A DNA stretch of 64,000 bases, from the NCBI GenBank assembly GCA_017643645.1, contig JAEPNB010000001.1, positions 1-64,000 of the forward strand, in the 5' to 3' direction. The translations under genes were made by a program, and so were the position numbers. Below, piece by piece: positions 33,610 through 42,485 of this stretch (its first letter is position 1; every line of letters begins with the position of its first letter). The notes under the pieces are model-generated. The model saw only the letters and a program-made list of their open reading frames with translations. It was not told the origin of the DNA and did not search any database. Origin of the DNA: Balneola sp. (GTDB lineage: Bacteria; Bacteroidota; Rhodothermia; Balneolales; Balneolaceae).

Positions 33610-36600
33610 ATGGGGGTAAAAAAAGCATTATATCTAATTTTAGGAGTTGTATTTTTCTCGCAGTTGCCTGCTTATGCATTTCAAGGTGGGCAAGGCTCTT
33701 TTAGCTGGGATGATATTGAAGAAAGCTATTCAATCCGGCAATTTAAGGTACAAGATGGGCTTCCCATCAATTCTATAAAATATATATCTCACCATACTGA
33801 TGGTTTTTTGTACCTGGCAACTTATGATGGGCTGGTTCGCTTTGATGGTGTTAGGTTTATCACCTTCAATACTTTTAACACCCCGGAAATTAAAAGTAAC
33901 CGGATCGAATGGATCGGAGAAGGTGAAAATGGATACCTTTGGTTTACGGATACCGAGAACCGACTTTATGGATATAATAATGGCATTATTAAACAAATCA
34001 ATTTACTAGGTAAAAAAGCATTTAAAATTGAGCCATTAGATAATGGAAAAATGTTGGTTGCTGCAGAAGATCAATTCTTTATCCAAAAACAAGGCCTCGA
34101 ATTTGATGTAGTGAATGAACTCCCCGTCCAAAAAAAAATTCTTAATAGTTACTTATTTGATGGAAATGAGCTTTATGTATTATATGATGACGGCTTATAT
34201 GTATGGAAAGAAGGCATGTTTAGTAAGATGCTTACTTCTGATGAGTTACTTGTAGCACCAAATTCTATTTTTAATTTAACAAAAACACAGGAAGGTGTTA
34301 TTTGGGGCTTAACCAATCAAAGTGAATTATTGAGGATAACCAATAATGAGACCCAAAAACTATATAGCTACCAGGGATCTGATTTCCAGTTTTGGGATTT
34401 ACTTGATACAGAAAAAAAACTTCTAATTAGCACTCGAATTGGATACTTGCAATTAGATGAAGTCTCAGGAGAAATCAGTGATTATAAGATCGGTATTAAA
34501 CAACAAAACTATTTCGAAGACAAAGCATGGAAAGTCTTCGATGAAGGACTAATTACAAAACTAGGAAATTCAATATTTATTGATTCGAAAGAAGTGTTAG
34601 AAGCACGGGCTAATATTAGTTTTTTAATGATCGACCGGGAAGGCTCAATATGGGTTGCTACAAATGGTGATGGCTTGTATCAAATTAAAAGAGAAAAGAT
34701 GATCACCATAGGAAATGATAAAGTTGAAGGGCTTAGTAACATATACAGTATGTGGGAAGGTGTTGATGGTATTTGGACTACCAGCTTTAATCAGGGATTG
34801 CATCAAATTCGGGAAAATTCTTATCAATTTTGGACACAAAGCAACAGCGGCCTCACAGAAATATTTTTCAGATCAGTGTTTGAGAATAAAGAAGGAGAAG
34901 TGTGGGCCGGTAACACTGACCTTTGGAAATTTGAAAATAAGCGATGGATAAAGATAGATAACAACACATTTAACATTCGAATAGATGCCATTTTCCAAGA
35001 TTCGAAAAACCGTTTTTGGGTAGGAACAAGGAATGGGTTGTTTAAAAGAGAAGGAAACTCATTTAGCCCGTTTAAAGATGTAAATGGTGAATCAATTGAA
35101 TCTGTGGTATCAATAAAAGAGCGGGACAATGGGGAAATAGTTGTTGCTACATTAGGACAGGGTTTGGCCAGGTTAGGAGATGATGAAAAACTTCAATTTA
35201 TCACTACCGATAATGGGCTAAATAGTAATTTGATTCGTGATTTTCACTTTACAAGTGAAGATACTCTTTGGGTGGTTACAGAAGACAAAGGGCTTAACCG
35301 TGTGATATACGATGTTAATAAAGATCTTTCACAAGTTCATTCAATAACCGTAAATGACGGGTTAGTCGATAATTCACTACATCGGTTCATAATAGATGAC
35401 CTCGGCTATATTTGGATCAACTCGAACAAAGGAATTATGAGAATTCAAGAGAAGAATTTGAATAATTATGTGGATGGTAATTCAGCCTATCTTTGGGTTT
35501 CCGTTTTTACAGAAGAACATGGGTTAATGAATATTGAGGGGAATGGTGGTTCGATCAATGCCGGGCTGATTACCAGTGACGGCAAGCTTCTATTCCCAAA
35601 TCAAGCCGGAATAGTTTATACCAGACCGGAATGGCATCTGGACTCAAAATTCGGGAAAATCAATGATCCGATTTTTGAAGAAATTCACTTCTCTGACAGT
35701 ACCATCAATTTACTTTCCCAACAGCAAGTTACTCTACCAAAGGGAAATCGGTCTGTTCAGGTTAAGTTTACATTACCATATTTGTCTTCATCAAATGAAT
35801 TAAATTTAGAATACTACATTGATGGATTATATGATGAATGGCAACAAGTTGGGGAAGAACGTACGGCTGTATTTACCAACCTGCCTTCAGGAGAACATCA
35901 TTTACAGATAAGGGGTGGTTTCAACGATGGGCTTGGCTTTAGAAAAAGCACCCTTTTTATTTCGGTTCCTCCTTATTTTTACGAGACAGAATGGTTCTTT
36001 TTACTTTCATTTATTGGTTTGGTTGGGGGCTTTATTGGTGGGTTTCAATTCCTTCTTGCACGTTCAAAAAATCGAGAGAAAAAACTGAATGAGCTCGTGA
36101 ACAAAAGGACGATTGAACTTAAATCGGCATTAAACGAAGTTGAGCATTTGTCTGAGGCCAGATCCCAGTTCTTTACAAATTTTACGCATGAACTCAGAAC
36201 ACCACTTTCTTTGATCTTGAACCCTTTAGATGAAATGCTTGACGAATCTAAGCACGTCACATCCACAAATAGAGACTCACTGGAAATGATGCGCAGGAAC
36301 GCAAGGAAACTGAAAGAATTGGTTAACAAATTACTGGATGTTTCTAAACTTAATTCTGATGAGCTTTCATTTAGATACCAAAAAGTTGAGCTGGTGTCTG
36401 CTTCAATAAAGATTTTAAGCCAATTCGATCAGGAGTTTAAGCGAAAAGAGATAAAGTTTACATTTGATACTGATCTGTCGAATCCAACTTTAATACTCGA
36501 TATCACAGCTCTTGAGCATATCCTGGTAAACTTGATGAGCAATGCCATTAAATTTACTTCCCAAAATGGAATAATTTCTGTGAGCATCGCCGAAAAAGAG

Positions 36601-37683
36601 GGTTCTGTTGTCCTTACTTTAAAGGACTCGGGTGCCGGGATACCTGAAACTGAAATAGATCGGATTTTTGATCCCTATTTTCAAGGAAATTCAACTGTTT
36701 CAAAAGCTGGAGGCACAGGTATTGGTTTGGCGTTGGTAAAAGGATTGCTGGAGCGTATGGGCGGAGAAATCTCTGTGTATTCTACTGTTGGTGAAGGAAC
36801 GGAATTTAGATTGAAATTCACCCCCGGCGATGATCATGTAACTGAAAGTGACACTCTTATAGATTCGTCACAAGAACATTTTGAGTTGAGTAAAGAGGAT
36901 ACCACTGAAAAGCTTTCGGATGTAGTTGTGCCCAAATCAGAACACATTAACAACACATTGCCAAAGGTACTTTTGGTAGAAGACAATCCCGATTTCCGTG
37001 AATATTTTTCGCATGTTATAGCGTCCGCCTATACTGTTGAAACTGCCGAAAATGGAAAACAGGGATTAGAAAAATTGGCTAGTTTTAACCCCGAGCTTAT
37101 TGTCTCAGACATAATGATGCCTGAAATGGATGGCTATGAGATGATGAAAGCTATCAGAGCAGAAGAAAATTTCAAAACTATCCCATTTATTTTCCTCTCT
37201 GCTAAAGACAGTGCCGATGATGTAGAAAAGGGCCTGAATCTCGGAGCAGATATTTATCTTTCCAAACCCATTGAAAATAATATTTTACTCACCCAGATTA
37301 AGGTATTATTACGAAGAGAACGCTTACTTAAAGAAACGTCCAATATTTTAGTAGAAGCGCAACAGCCACCATTAATAAAAGAGGTAAAAGAGATTATTCA
37401 TCGACATTTAGGAAATCCTGATTTAAGTGTTGATCTAATTGCAGAATCTTTGGCAACAAGCTCAGCTACATTATATAGAAACTGGAAGAAAGTAAGCGAG
37501 CTTAGCATTAATAAAACCATAGCAAAAATGCGCTTTGACGAAGCTCTTAAATTGATAAGAGAAGAAGAACTCAATATTACAGAAGCTTCTTACGTAGTTG
37601 GATTCCGCGAGGTCTCTTATTTCTCTCGAGCTTTTAAAAAAGAGTTTGGTTTAAGCCCACAAGAATATTTGAAGGAGCATTAA
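33610..37683 (+). CDS. Hybrid two-component system regulator (HTCS): beta-propeller sensor, kinase, receiver, AraC domain
   Basis: 1357 residues from ATG 33610, which gives the signal sequence MGVKKALYLILGVVFFSQ. The periplasmic part has many Reg_prop blades (about 30-700; IWVATNGDGLYQI, FWVGTRNGLF) and a Y_Y_Y domain (about 705-785), then a membrane span. The kinase core has NFTHELRTPLS (His860) and GTGIGLAL. The receiver has Asp1167 (VSDIMMPEMDGYEM) and the C-terminus is an AraC DNA-binding domain. HTCS regulators usually sense a glycan fragment and switch on its utilisation genes. No SusCD pair is nearby; the HAF lipoprotein is the divergent neighbour and a possible target. Confidence 0.95.
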   Translation: MGVKKALYLILGVVFFSQLPAYAFQGGQGSFSWDDIEESYSIRQFKVQDGLPINSIKYISHHTDGFLYLATYDGLVRFDGVRFITFNTFNTPEIKSNRIEWIGEGENGYLWFTDTENRLYGYNNGIIKQINLLGKKAFKIEPLDNGKMLVAAEDQFFIQKQGLEFDVVNELPVQKKILNSYLFDGNELYVLYDDGLYVWKEGMFSKMLTSDELLVAPNSIFNLTKTQEGVIWGLTNQSELLRITNNETQKLYSYQGSDFQFWDLLDTEKKLLISTRIGYLQLDEVSGEISDYKIGIKQQNYFEDKAWKVFDEGLITKLGNSIFIDSKEVLEARANISFLMIDREGSIWVATNGDGLYQIKREKMITIGNDKVEGLSNIYSMWEGVDGIWTTSFNQGLHQIRENSYQFWTQSNSGLTEIFFRSVFENKEGEVWAGNTDLWKFENKRWIKIDNNTFNIRIDAIFQDSKNRFWVGTRNGLFKREGNSFSPFKDVNGESIESVVSIKERDNGEIVVATLGQGLARLGDDEKLQFITTDNGLNSNLIRDFHFTSEDTLWVVTEDKGLNRVIYDVNKDLSQVHSITVNDGLVDNSLHRFIIDDLGYIWINSNKGIMRIQEKNLNNYVDGNSAYLWVSVFTEEHGLMNIEGNGGSINAGLITSDGKLLFPNQAGIVYTRPEWHLDSKFGKINDPIFEEIHFSDSTINLLSQQQVTLPKGNRSVQVKFTLPYLSSSNELNLEYYIDGLYDEWQQVGEERTAVFTNLPSGEHHLQIRGGFNDGLGFRKSTLFISVPPYFYETEWFFLLSFIGLVGGFIGGFQFLLARSKNREKKLNELVNKRTIELKSALNEVEHLSEARSQFFTNFTHELRTPLSLILNPLDEMLDESKHVTSTNRDSLEMMRRNARKLKELVNKLLDVSKLNSDELSFRYQKVELVSASIKILSQFDQEFKRKEIKFTFDTDLSNPTLILDITALEHILVNLMSNAIKFTSQNGIISVSIAEKEGSVVLTLKDSGAGIPETEIDRIFDPYFQGNSTVSKAGGTGIGLALVKGLLERMGGEISVYSTVGEGTEFRLKFTPGDDHVTESDTLIDSSQEHFELSKEDTTEKLSDVVVPKSEHINNTLPKVLLVEDNPDFREYFSHVIASAYTVETAENGKQGLEKLASFNPELIVSDIMMPEMDGYEMMKAIRAEENFKTIPFIFLSAKDSADDVEKGLNLGADIYLSKPIENNILLTQIKVLLRRERLLKETSNILVEAQQPPLIKEVKEIIHRHLGNPDLSVDLIAESLATSSATLYRNWKKVSELSINKTIAKMRFDEALKLIREEELNITEASYVVGFREVSYFSRAFKKEFGLSPQEYLKEH

Positions 37684-37972
37684 TGTAGTGGGCACTCGCT
37701 TTGATCCATTTACGAGTAGACCTTAAAAACTAATATTCGAAAATTTAAAAATTCTATTAATAGTTCGCGCGCATTCATATAGTAAAGCAAACCCGACTAT
37801 AATGTGTGAATATTAGCGTAATTTCTATACAACACATTTCTTAAGATCAAACCTGTAATCAATTCCGGGAATGCTGCTCATAGCTTTTATTGATAGCTGT
37901 TTTAGAACGGCTGATAATCCTCACCTGTTTAATTATTGAAACACAAACAATTTCAATACTAAGAAACACTTA

Positions 37973-38917
37973 ATGAAAGCAGCTTATTATAAAAAGTTCG
38001 GAGAATTAGATAATATAGAAACAGGAGAACTGGATAAACCTGAACCGGGCGAAGGAGAAGTTTTGGTTCGCATTAAAGCAGCAGGAGTCAATCCTGTCGA
38101 TTCTTTTGCTACTCAGGGAATGCTTAAAGATGCTATTCCTTCTGAATTTCCGGCCATTCCGGGATGGGACGTAGCCGGCGTTGTTGAAAAAAGAGGACAT
38201 TCGTCCAGAAGATTTAGTGAAGGAGATGAAGTGTATGCTTATGCAAGACGTCCTGTTATCCAACACGGTACTTTCGCAGAGTATATATCTCTTCCGGAAA
38301 GTTACTTAGCTAAACGCCCTCAAAAAGTTTCTATGCAAGAAGCCGGGGGAATTCCTTTGGTTGGACTGACTGCGTACCAAGCTCTTTTTGATGCAGCACA
38401 AATGGAAGAAGGACAAACATTGCTGATTTTGGGAGCTTCAGGTGGTGTTGGCACATTGGCTATTCAATTAGCTAAGGCTCATGGCATTAAAGTAATTGGG
38501 GTGGCCAGTGAGAAGAACCACAATTATATGAAAGAACTCGGAGCAGATGCTACTGTTGATTATAAAGACAATCATGTTGGAGAAATGGTAGCTGCTATTG
38601 AACCCGATGGTGTTGATGTGATCTTCCATTGCTCTCGTGGAGAAGCTCTTGATCAGGTTATGGAAACCGGAGTACTGAAAGACAACGGACATCTAGTCTC
38701 CATTACCAACAGCAATCCGGACATCAGCGATGATATTAATTTCCAATATGTGTTTGTGGAACCCAACTCCACACAATTACAACATATACAGGAATTAACG
38801 GATGAAGGAAAGATCAAAGTTCATGTTTCAAAAACCTACAACCTTGAAGAAACAGGGCAAGCATTAAAAGATGTACAGACTCTACACACTCGTGGTAAAC
38901 TAATTATTACACCATAG
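37973..38917 (+). CDS. Zinc-independent NADP-dependent alcohol dehydrogenase/quinone reductase (MDR superfamily)
   Basis: 314 residues. GroES-like N-terminal domain (AAGVNPVDSFATQG, PAIPGWDVAGVV) and Rossmann domain with LGASGGVGTLAIQLA. No structural or catalytic zinc cysteines are present, so it belongs with the quinone-reductase-like branch that reduces quinones or activated alkenes. It starts with ATG after an A-rich leader and stands alone. The gap before it (37684-37972) is AT-rich; no gene seen. Confidence 0.9.
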   Translation: MKAAYYKKFGELDNIETGELDKPEPGEGEVLVRIKAAGVNPVDSFATQGMLKDAIPSEFPAIPGWDVAGVVEKRGHSSRRFSEGDEVYAYARRPVIQHGTFAEYISLPESYLAKRPQKVSMQEAGGIPLVGLTAYQALFDAAQMEEGQTLLILGASGGVGTLAIQLAKAHGIKVIGVASEKNHNYMKELGADATVDYKDNHVGEMVAAIEPDGVDVIFHCSRGEALDQVMETGVLKDNGHLVSITNSNPDISDDINFQYVFVEPNSTQLQHIQELTDEGKIKVHVSKTYNLEETGQALKDVQTLHTRGKLIITP

Positions 38918-38954
38918 ATATTCAGACAGCTGTATATGAGGAGATTAAAATTTT

Positions 38955-38980
38955 GGTTACGTAGCTCCGGTTGCGTAACC
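38955..38980. repeat. GGTTACG/CGTAACC inverted repeat
   Basis: A perfect 7-bp stem with a 12-base loop that contains gctccgg. It lies downstream of the MDR gene, with no T-run. Confidence 0.55.
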
Positions 38981-39096
38981 ATCTCTCTTCGACTTTAATA
39001 TCTATTCTACACATCTGATTATTGGAAATGCACTACGAATACTTCAAATTCGAAATGGTGTAATCACTATCTTTTGGAGAATCAAAACTAGTATGT

Positions 39097-40098
39097 ATGG
39101 ATCCGATAACACATGGATTAGTGGGAGCGACCAGTGCTCAATTGTTTTCAGATAAAGATACCTTTAGAACTGCATCCTTTATTGGTTTTATTGCAGCCTT
39201 AGCTCCTGATCTGGATGTATTCTTAGGTTCGGCATCGAATCCTCTACTTACGCTTGAACTACATCGACAGTTTACCCACTCTTTTATTTTTATTCCGTTT
39301 GGAGCACTAATTGTCTCGTTGATTCTCTGGTTATTTGTTAAAAAGAGAATCAGCTTTAAGCACACGTACCTTTTTAGCCTGCTCGGATATTCAACCGCCG
39401 GATTGATGGACTATATCACCAGTTATGGGGTGTATTTATTTTGGCCGTTTATCGATGAGCGCTACGCTTTAAATATCGTCTCTGTATTTGATCCTTTGCT
39501 TAGTATCGGTCTGCTGATTACAGCATCCTTCGCTTTGTACAAAAAGAAGAAGGTATATAGTTATGGTCTGACCGGATGGCTGTTCTTGTATCTTTGCTTT
39601 GCAGGGATTCAAAAATCCAGAGTTGAACATATCGCTGGTGAAGTACTGCTCACTGAAAATGATTCCAATTCTGAACTTATCATCAAACCTACTATTGGAA
39701 ACCAAATTCTATGGAGCGTTCGCTTTGTGGATGACGGAGAAATATGCAGCTCGGGAATTCGGGCGGGGCTTTTTTCAACGCCATTTGTTTATGAAGGTGA
39801 ATGTGCAGGCTTAGTTGATTTGGACTCAACATATAAACCATTTAATGGTACCGTGATGTATAAAGATATAGAACGGTTTTCCGAATTATCAGATGGTTTA
39901 TTAATTCTACATCCAAATCACCCAAATGTACTTGGTGATGCCCGGTATTCTATGCTTCCAACTACCACTTCACCGTTATGGGGAATCACTATCGACACTA
40001 CAAAAACAGATCAACATGTGACGTTTGATTCCTATCGTGATGCAAGTCCGGAAATCAGAACAAAATTTTTGGATATGATCTTGGGTAGGGTGGACTAA
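39097..40098 (+). CDS. YdjM/YbcI-like membrane-bound metal-dependent hydrolase (LexA-binding family)
   Basis: 333 residues. The N-terminal motifs MDPITHGLVGA, APDLDVF and HRQFTHSF, with His and Asp residues at membrane edges, are typical of the YdjM/DUF457 family of predicted hydrolases. About four membrane segments lie in the first 180 residues, then a soluble domain of about 150 residues, larger than in the E. coli protein. Its role is not established. It converges on tRNA-Asn, sharing a bidirectional terminator. Confidence 0.85.
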   Translation: MDPITHGLVGATSAQLFSDKDTFRTASFIGFIAALAPDLDVFLGSASNPLLTLELHRQFTHSFIFIPFGALIVSLILWLFVKKRISFKHTYLFSLLGYSTAGLMDYITSYGVYLFWPFIDERYALNIVSVFDPLLSIGLLITASFALYKKKKVYSYGLTGWLFLYLCFAGIQKSRVEHIAGEVLLTENDSNSELIIKPTIGNQILWSVRFVDDGEICSSGIRAGLFSTPFVYEGECAGLVDLDSTYKPFNGTVMYKDIERFSELSDGLLILHPNHPNVLGDARYSMLPTTTSPLWGITIDTTKTDQHVTFDSYRDASPEIRTKFLDMILGRVD

Positions 40099-40164
40099 TT
40101 GCCCAGGTTCAAATTCATTATTTAACCCAGAAGGAAAGTTTCACAACTGTTTCACTCGAATAAA

Positions 40165-40210
40165 TAAAAAAAGCTCTAACACTTTATTTATAAAAGTATT
40201 AGAGCTTTTT
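40165..40210. terminator. Bidirectional terminator between the YdjM-like gene and tRNA-Asn
   Basis: A stem of 14 of 15 pairs (40171-40185 with 40193-40207), with A-run before and T-run after, so it can end transcripts from both sides. Confidence 0.85.
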
Positions 40211-40215
40211 AAGTG

Positions 40216-40287
40216 CTCCCCGGGTAGGATTTGAACCTACGACCCAGCGATTAACAGTCGCTTGCTCTGCCCCTGAGCTACCGAGGA
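40216..40287 (-). tRNA. tRNA-Asn (GTT)
   Basis: Acceptor tcctcgg pairs with ccgggga (one G-U); the D arm is agctcagg-type; the anticodon stem-loop is gcgactgttaatcgc with GTT; the T arm is gtaggttcaaatcctac. A 72-nt gene with G discriminator; CCA is not encoded and must be added by the cell. Confidence 0.96.
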
Positions 40288-40354
40288 ATGTTCCCTTGAA
40301 GGGGCGACAAATATAAAGAGATTATGGGGTGACTATCAATACTAATTTCGGTTT

Positions 40355-41083
40355 TTAGTAAAAAACTTTTTCGAGCACTAAAGCTTTTGCAGGAGCCGTG
40401 AATGATTTCACATCCGCATCCGGGTTTTCCAACAGTTCAGAAAACTCTGAAACCGTTAATTTTCCTTTGGCAACCTCTGCTATAGTACCTGTAATACGCC
40501 TTACCATGTTACGCAAAAAACGGTTAGCACTAATTCGATACACCCATTTATCTTCAAATTCTTCGAATATTGATTTATGAATTGTACAAAGAGTCGTAAA
40601 GTTTTCTTCGTTGAATTTCGAGAATCCTGAGAAATCGAACTCCCCGTTTAGCAAAGCTGCACATTCATGTAATTTTGAACTGTCTAAAACTCCGGTCTGT
40701 GACCACCCCAAATGCTCCTGTAACGGAGAGGGATTTTTAAGAATGGTATATGCGTATTCTCTGGAAGTTGCATCAAAACGAGCATGGAAATCACTGTGAA
40801 CTTCCTCTATAGTTTTGATATAGACTTCTTTCCCTGCTAATCCGTTCACTCCAAAAATCAATTTCTGAACGTCCCTTACATTTTCGATATCAACATGTGC
40901 AACCTGACCTCTGGCATGAACGCCGGCGTCAGTTCTTCCCTGTCCGATCAAATCTACATCCCGTTGCAGAATTTTTGAAAATGCTTTCTCCAGCTCTCCT
41001 TCTACCGTTCGAGCATCCGGCTGAATTTGCCATCCGGAAAAACCGGCTCCATTGTATTCTATCGTTAGTTTATAGCGAGACAC
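40355..41083 (-). CDS. truA: tRNA pseudouridine(38-40) synthase TruA
   Basis: 242 residues from GTG at 41081-41083 (VSRYKLTIEYNGAGFSGWQ). The frame stays open to a TTG at 41113, but that extension encodes AATATTGAAC repeat text. The catalytic Asp52 is in GQGRTDAGVHA; RFLRNMVRRITG is the conserved C-terminal motif. It modifies uridines in the anticodon arm. It lies downstream of glgA-glgC on the same strand, with a repeat-filled gap, and close to tRNA-Asn. Confidence 0.94.
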   Translation of the reverse strand: MSRYKLTIEYNGAGFSGWQIQPDARTVEGELEKAFSKILQRDVDLIGQGRTDAGVHARGQVAHVDIENVRDVQKLIFGVNGLAGKEVYIKTIEEVHSDFHARFDATSREYAYTILKNPSPLQEHLGWSQTGVLDSSKLHECAALLNGEFDFSGFSKFNEENFTTLCTIHKSIFEEFEDKWVYRISANRFLRNMVRRITGTIAEVAKGKLTVSEFSELLENPDADVKSFTAPAKALVLEKVFY

Positions 41084-41089
41084 GTCTGC

Positions 41090-41110
41090 GAATATTGAAT
41101 ATTGAATTTC
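41090..41110. repeat. AATATTGAAC-type repeat abutting truA
   Basis: gaatattgaatattgaattt. It lies within ten bases of the truA GTG and forms its leader. Confidence 0.65.
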
Positions 41111-41176
41111 CAATAACCAATCTTGAACTGGTACTTATAAATATAATAATTGATAAAGCTTTAATCATGAGATCAA

Positions 41177-41218
41177 ATTCGATATTCAATATTCCTTGTT
41201 CAATATTCAATATTCAAA
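41177..41218. repeat. AATATTGAAC-type repeat that supplies the glgC stop codon
   Basis: On the minus strand the glgC frame ends in TGA at 41214-41216, and that TGA is the first of the tgaatat words of the repeat. The rest matches 4014-4051 closely (caaggaatat, atcgaat). Confidence 0.75.
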
Positions 41219-42485
41219 TAACTGTTCTGTCGGCGATGAATTCCCCTTTTCTAATAATCACAACTCCGTCTTTAACGCTGTAATTTTCGTGATCTCCTTC
41301 TTCCAGATGATCTCCGCCAACAATTCGCACATCATTTCCGATACATGCGTTTTTATCCACTATACAATTACTGAGATAGCAACGTTGTCCTATACCAAAG
41401 ACAGGTCGATCAGCTGAAGCCGCTTCTATAGTTGCCTTATCCTGAAAATAATCGTTTCCCATAATAATGGAATTTTCGATGGTGGTCCCTTTCCCGATTC
41501 TGGAACGAATACCAATTACAGATCGAACAATCCTGCTTGCCTCAATAATACAGCCTTCCGCCATGAGTGCATGTTCCAAAGTTGTTCCCATCAGTTTTGA
41601 AGCGGGAAGCAAACGCGCACGGGTGTAAATGAAATTTTCGTTGTCGTACAAATTAAATTCAGGAACCGTATCTGCCAAAGATAAATTTGCATCGAAAAAC
41701 GATTTTATAGTTCCGATATCTGTCCAGTAGCCTCCGAATTCATAACTACTGACACGCAACCCTTCTTTGAGTGCTTTTGGGATAATTTCCTTTCCGAAAT
41801 CTGTCGCATCCGGATTCTCATCAAATAATCTCTTCAGTGTGTCTTTGTTGAAGATATAGATCCCCATCGACGCCAGATATTCTTTATTCTGTTCTTTGTA
41901 TTGCTCCGGCACATCCGACTTCCAATCTCCCAGAACATCTGAACTCGGTTTTTCTATAAAACTATCTATCAGCCCCTCTTTATTGGTTTTCATGATACCG
42001 AAACCTGTTGCGTCTTCAACATTCACCGGGATTGTGGCAATCGTGAGATCAGAATTATTCTCTTTATGTCTTTGAAGCAGTTTACGATAATCCATTTGGT
42101 ATAACTGATCACCGGATAATATCAAAACATGCTCATGCTCATGATTGGACATATGATGAATAGATTGCCGAACCGCATCTGCCGTTCCCTGGAACCAATC
42201 CGGATTAGAAGCCGTTTGCTCTGCCGCTAGAATATCAACAAACCCACTACTGAATACATCAAAGTTGTATGTATTTTTGATGTGACGGTTCAGTGAGGCT
42301 GAATTAAATTGTGTAAGTACATAAATTCGTCGGATATCCGAATTCAAACAATTTGAGATCGGAATATCAACCAACCGATATTTACCGCCAATTGGAACGG
42401 CCGGTTTAGAACGTTGATCTGTTAGTGGAAATAAACGCGTTCCCCTTCCACCACCTAAAATTACTGCCATTACTGAACTTTTCAT
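41214..42485 (-). CDS. glgC: Glucose-1-phosphate adenylyltransferase
   Basis: 423 residues from ATG at 42483-42485, which overlaps the glgA stop by one base (TGATG). It makes ADP-glucose for glycogen. The nucleotide-binding GGGRGTRLFPLT, the allosteric/substrate motif SKPAVPIGGKYRLVDIPISN and the C-terminal left-handed beta-helix (hexapeptide-like TTIENSIIMG) are present. The last residues run into a dispersed repeat that provides the stop codon. Confidence 0.96.
   Translation of the reverse strand: MKSSVMAVILGGGRGTRLFPLTDQRSKPAVPIGGKYRLVDIPISNCLNSDIRRIYVLTQFNSASLNRHIKNTYNFDVFSSGFVDILAAEQTASNPDWFQGTADAVRQSIHHMSNHEHEHVLILSGDQLYQMDYRKLLQRHKENNSDLTIATIPVNVEDATGFGIMKTNKEGLIDSFIEKPSSDVLGDWKSDVPEQYKEQNKEYLASMGIYIFNKDTLKRLFDENPDATDFGKEIIPKALKEGLRVSSYEFGGYWTDIGTIKSFFDANLSLADTVPEFNLYDNENFIYTRARLLPASKLMGTTLEHALMAEGCIIEASRIVRSVIGIRSRIGKGTTIENSIIMGNDYFQDKATIEAASADRPVFGIGQRCYLSNCIVDKNACIGNDVRIVGGDHLEEGDHENYSVKDGVVIIRKGEFIADRTVI

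Noticed and set aside
39097-41083. Genomic island at tRNA-Asn
   Set aside because: No integrase, no repeat of the tRNA 3' end and housekeeping genes on both sides.
41084-41113. Ten-residue N-terminal extension of TruA
   Set aside because: Encoded by repeat text; the GTG start fits the family.
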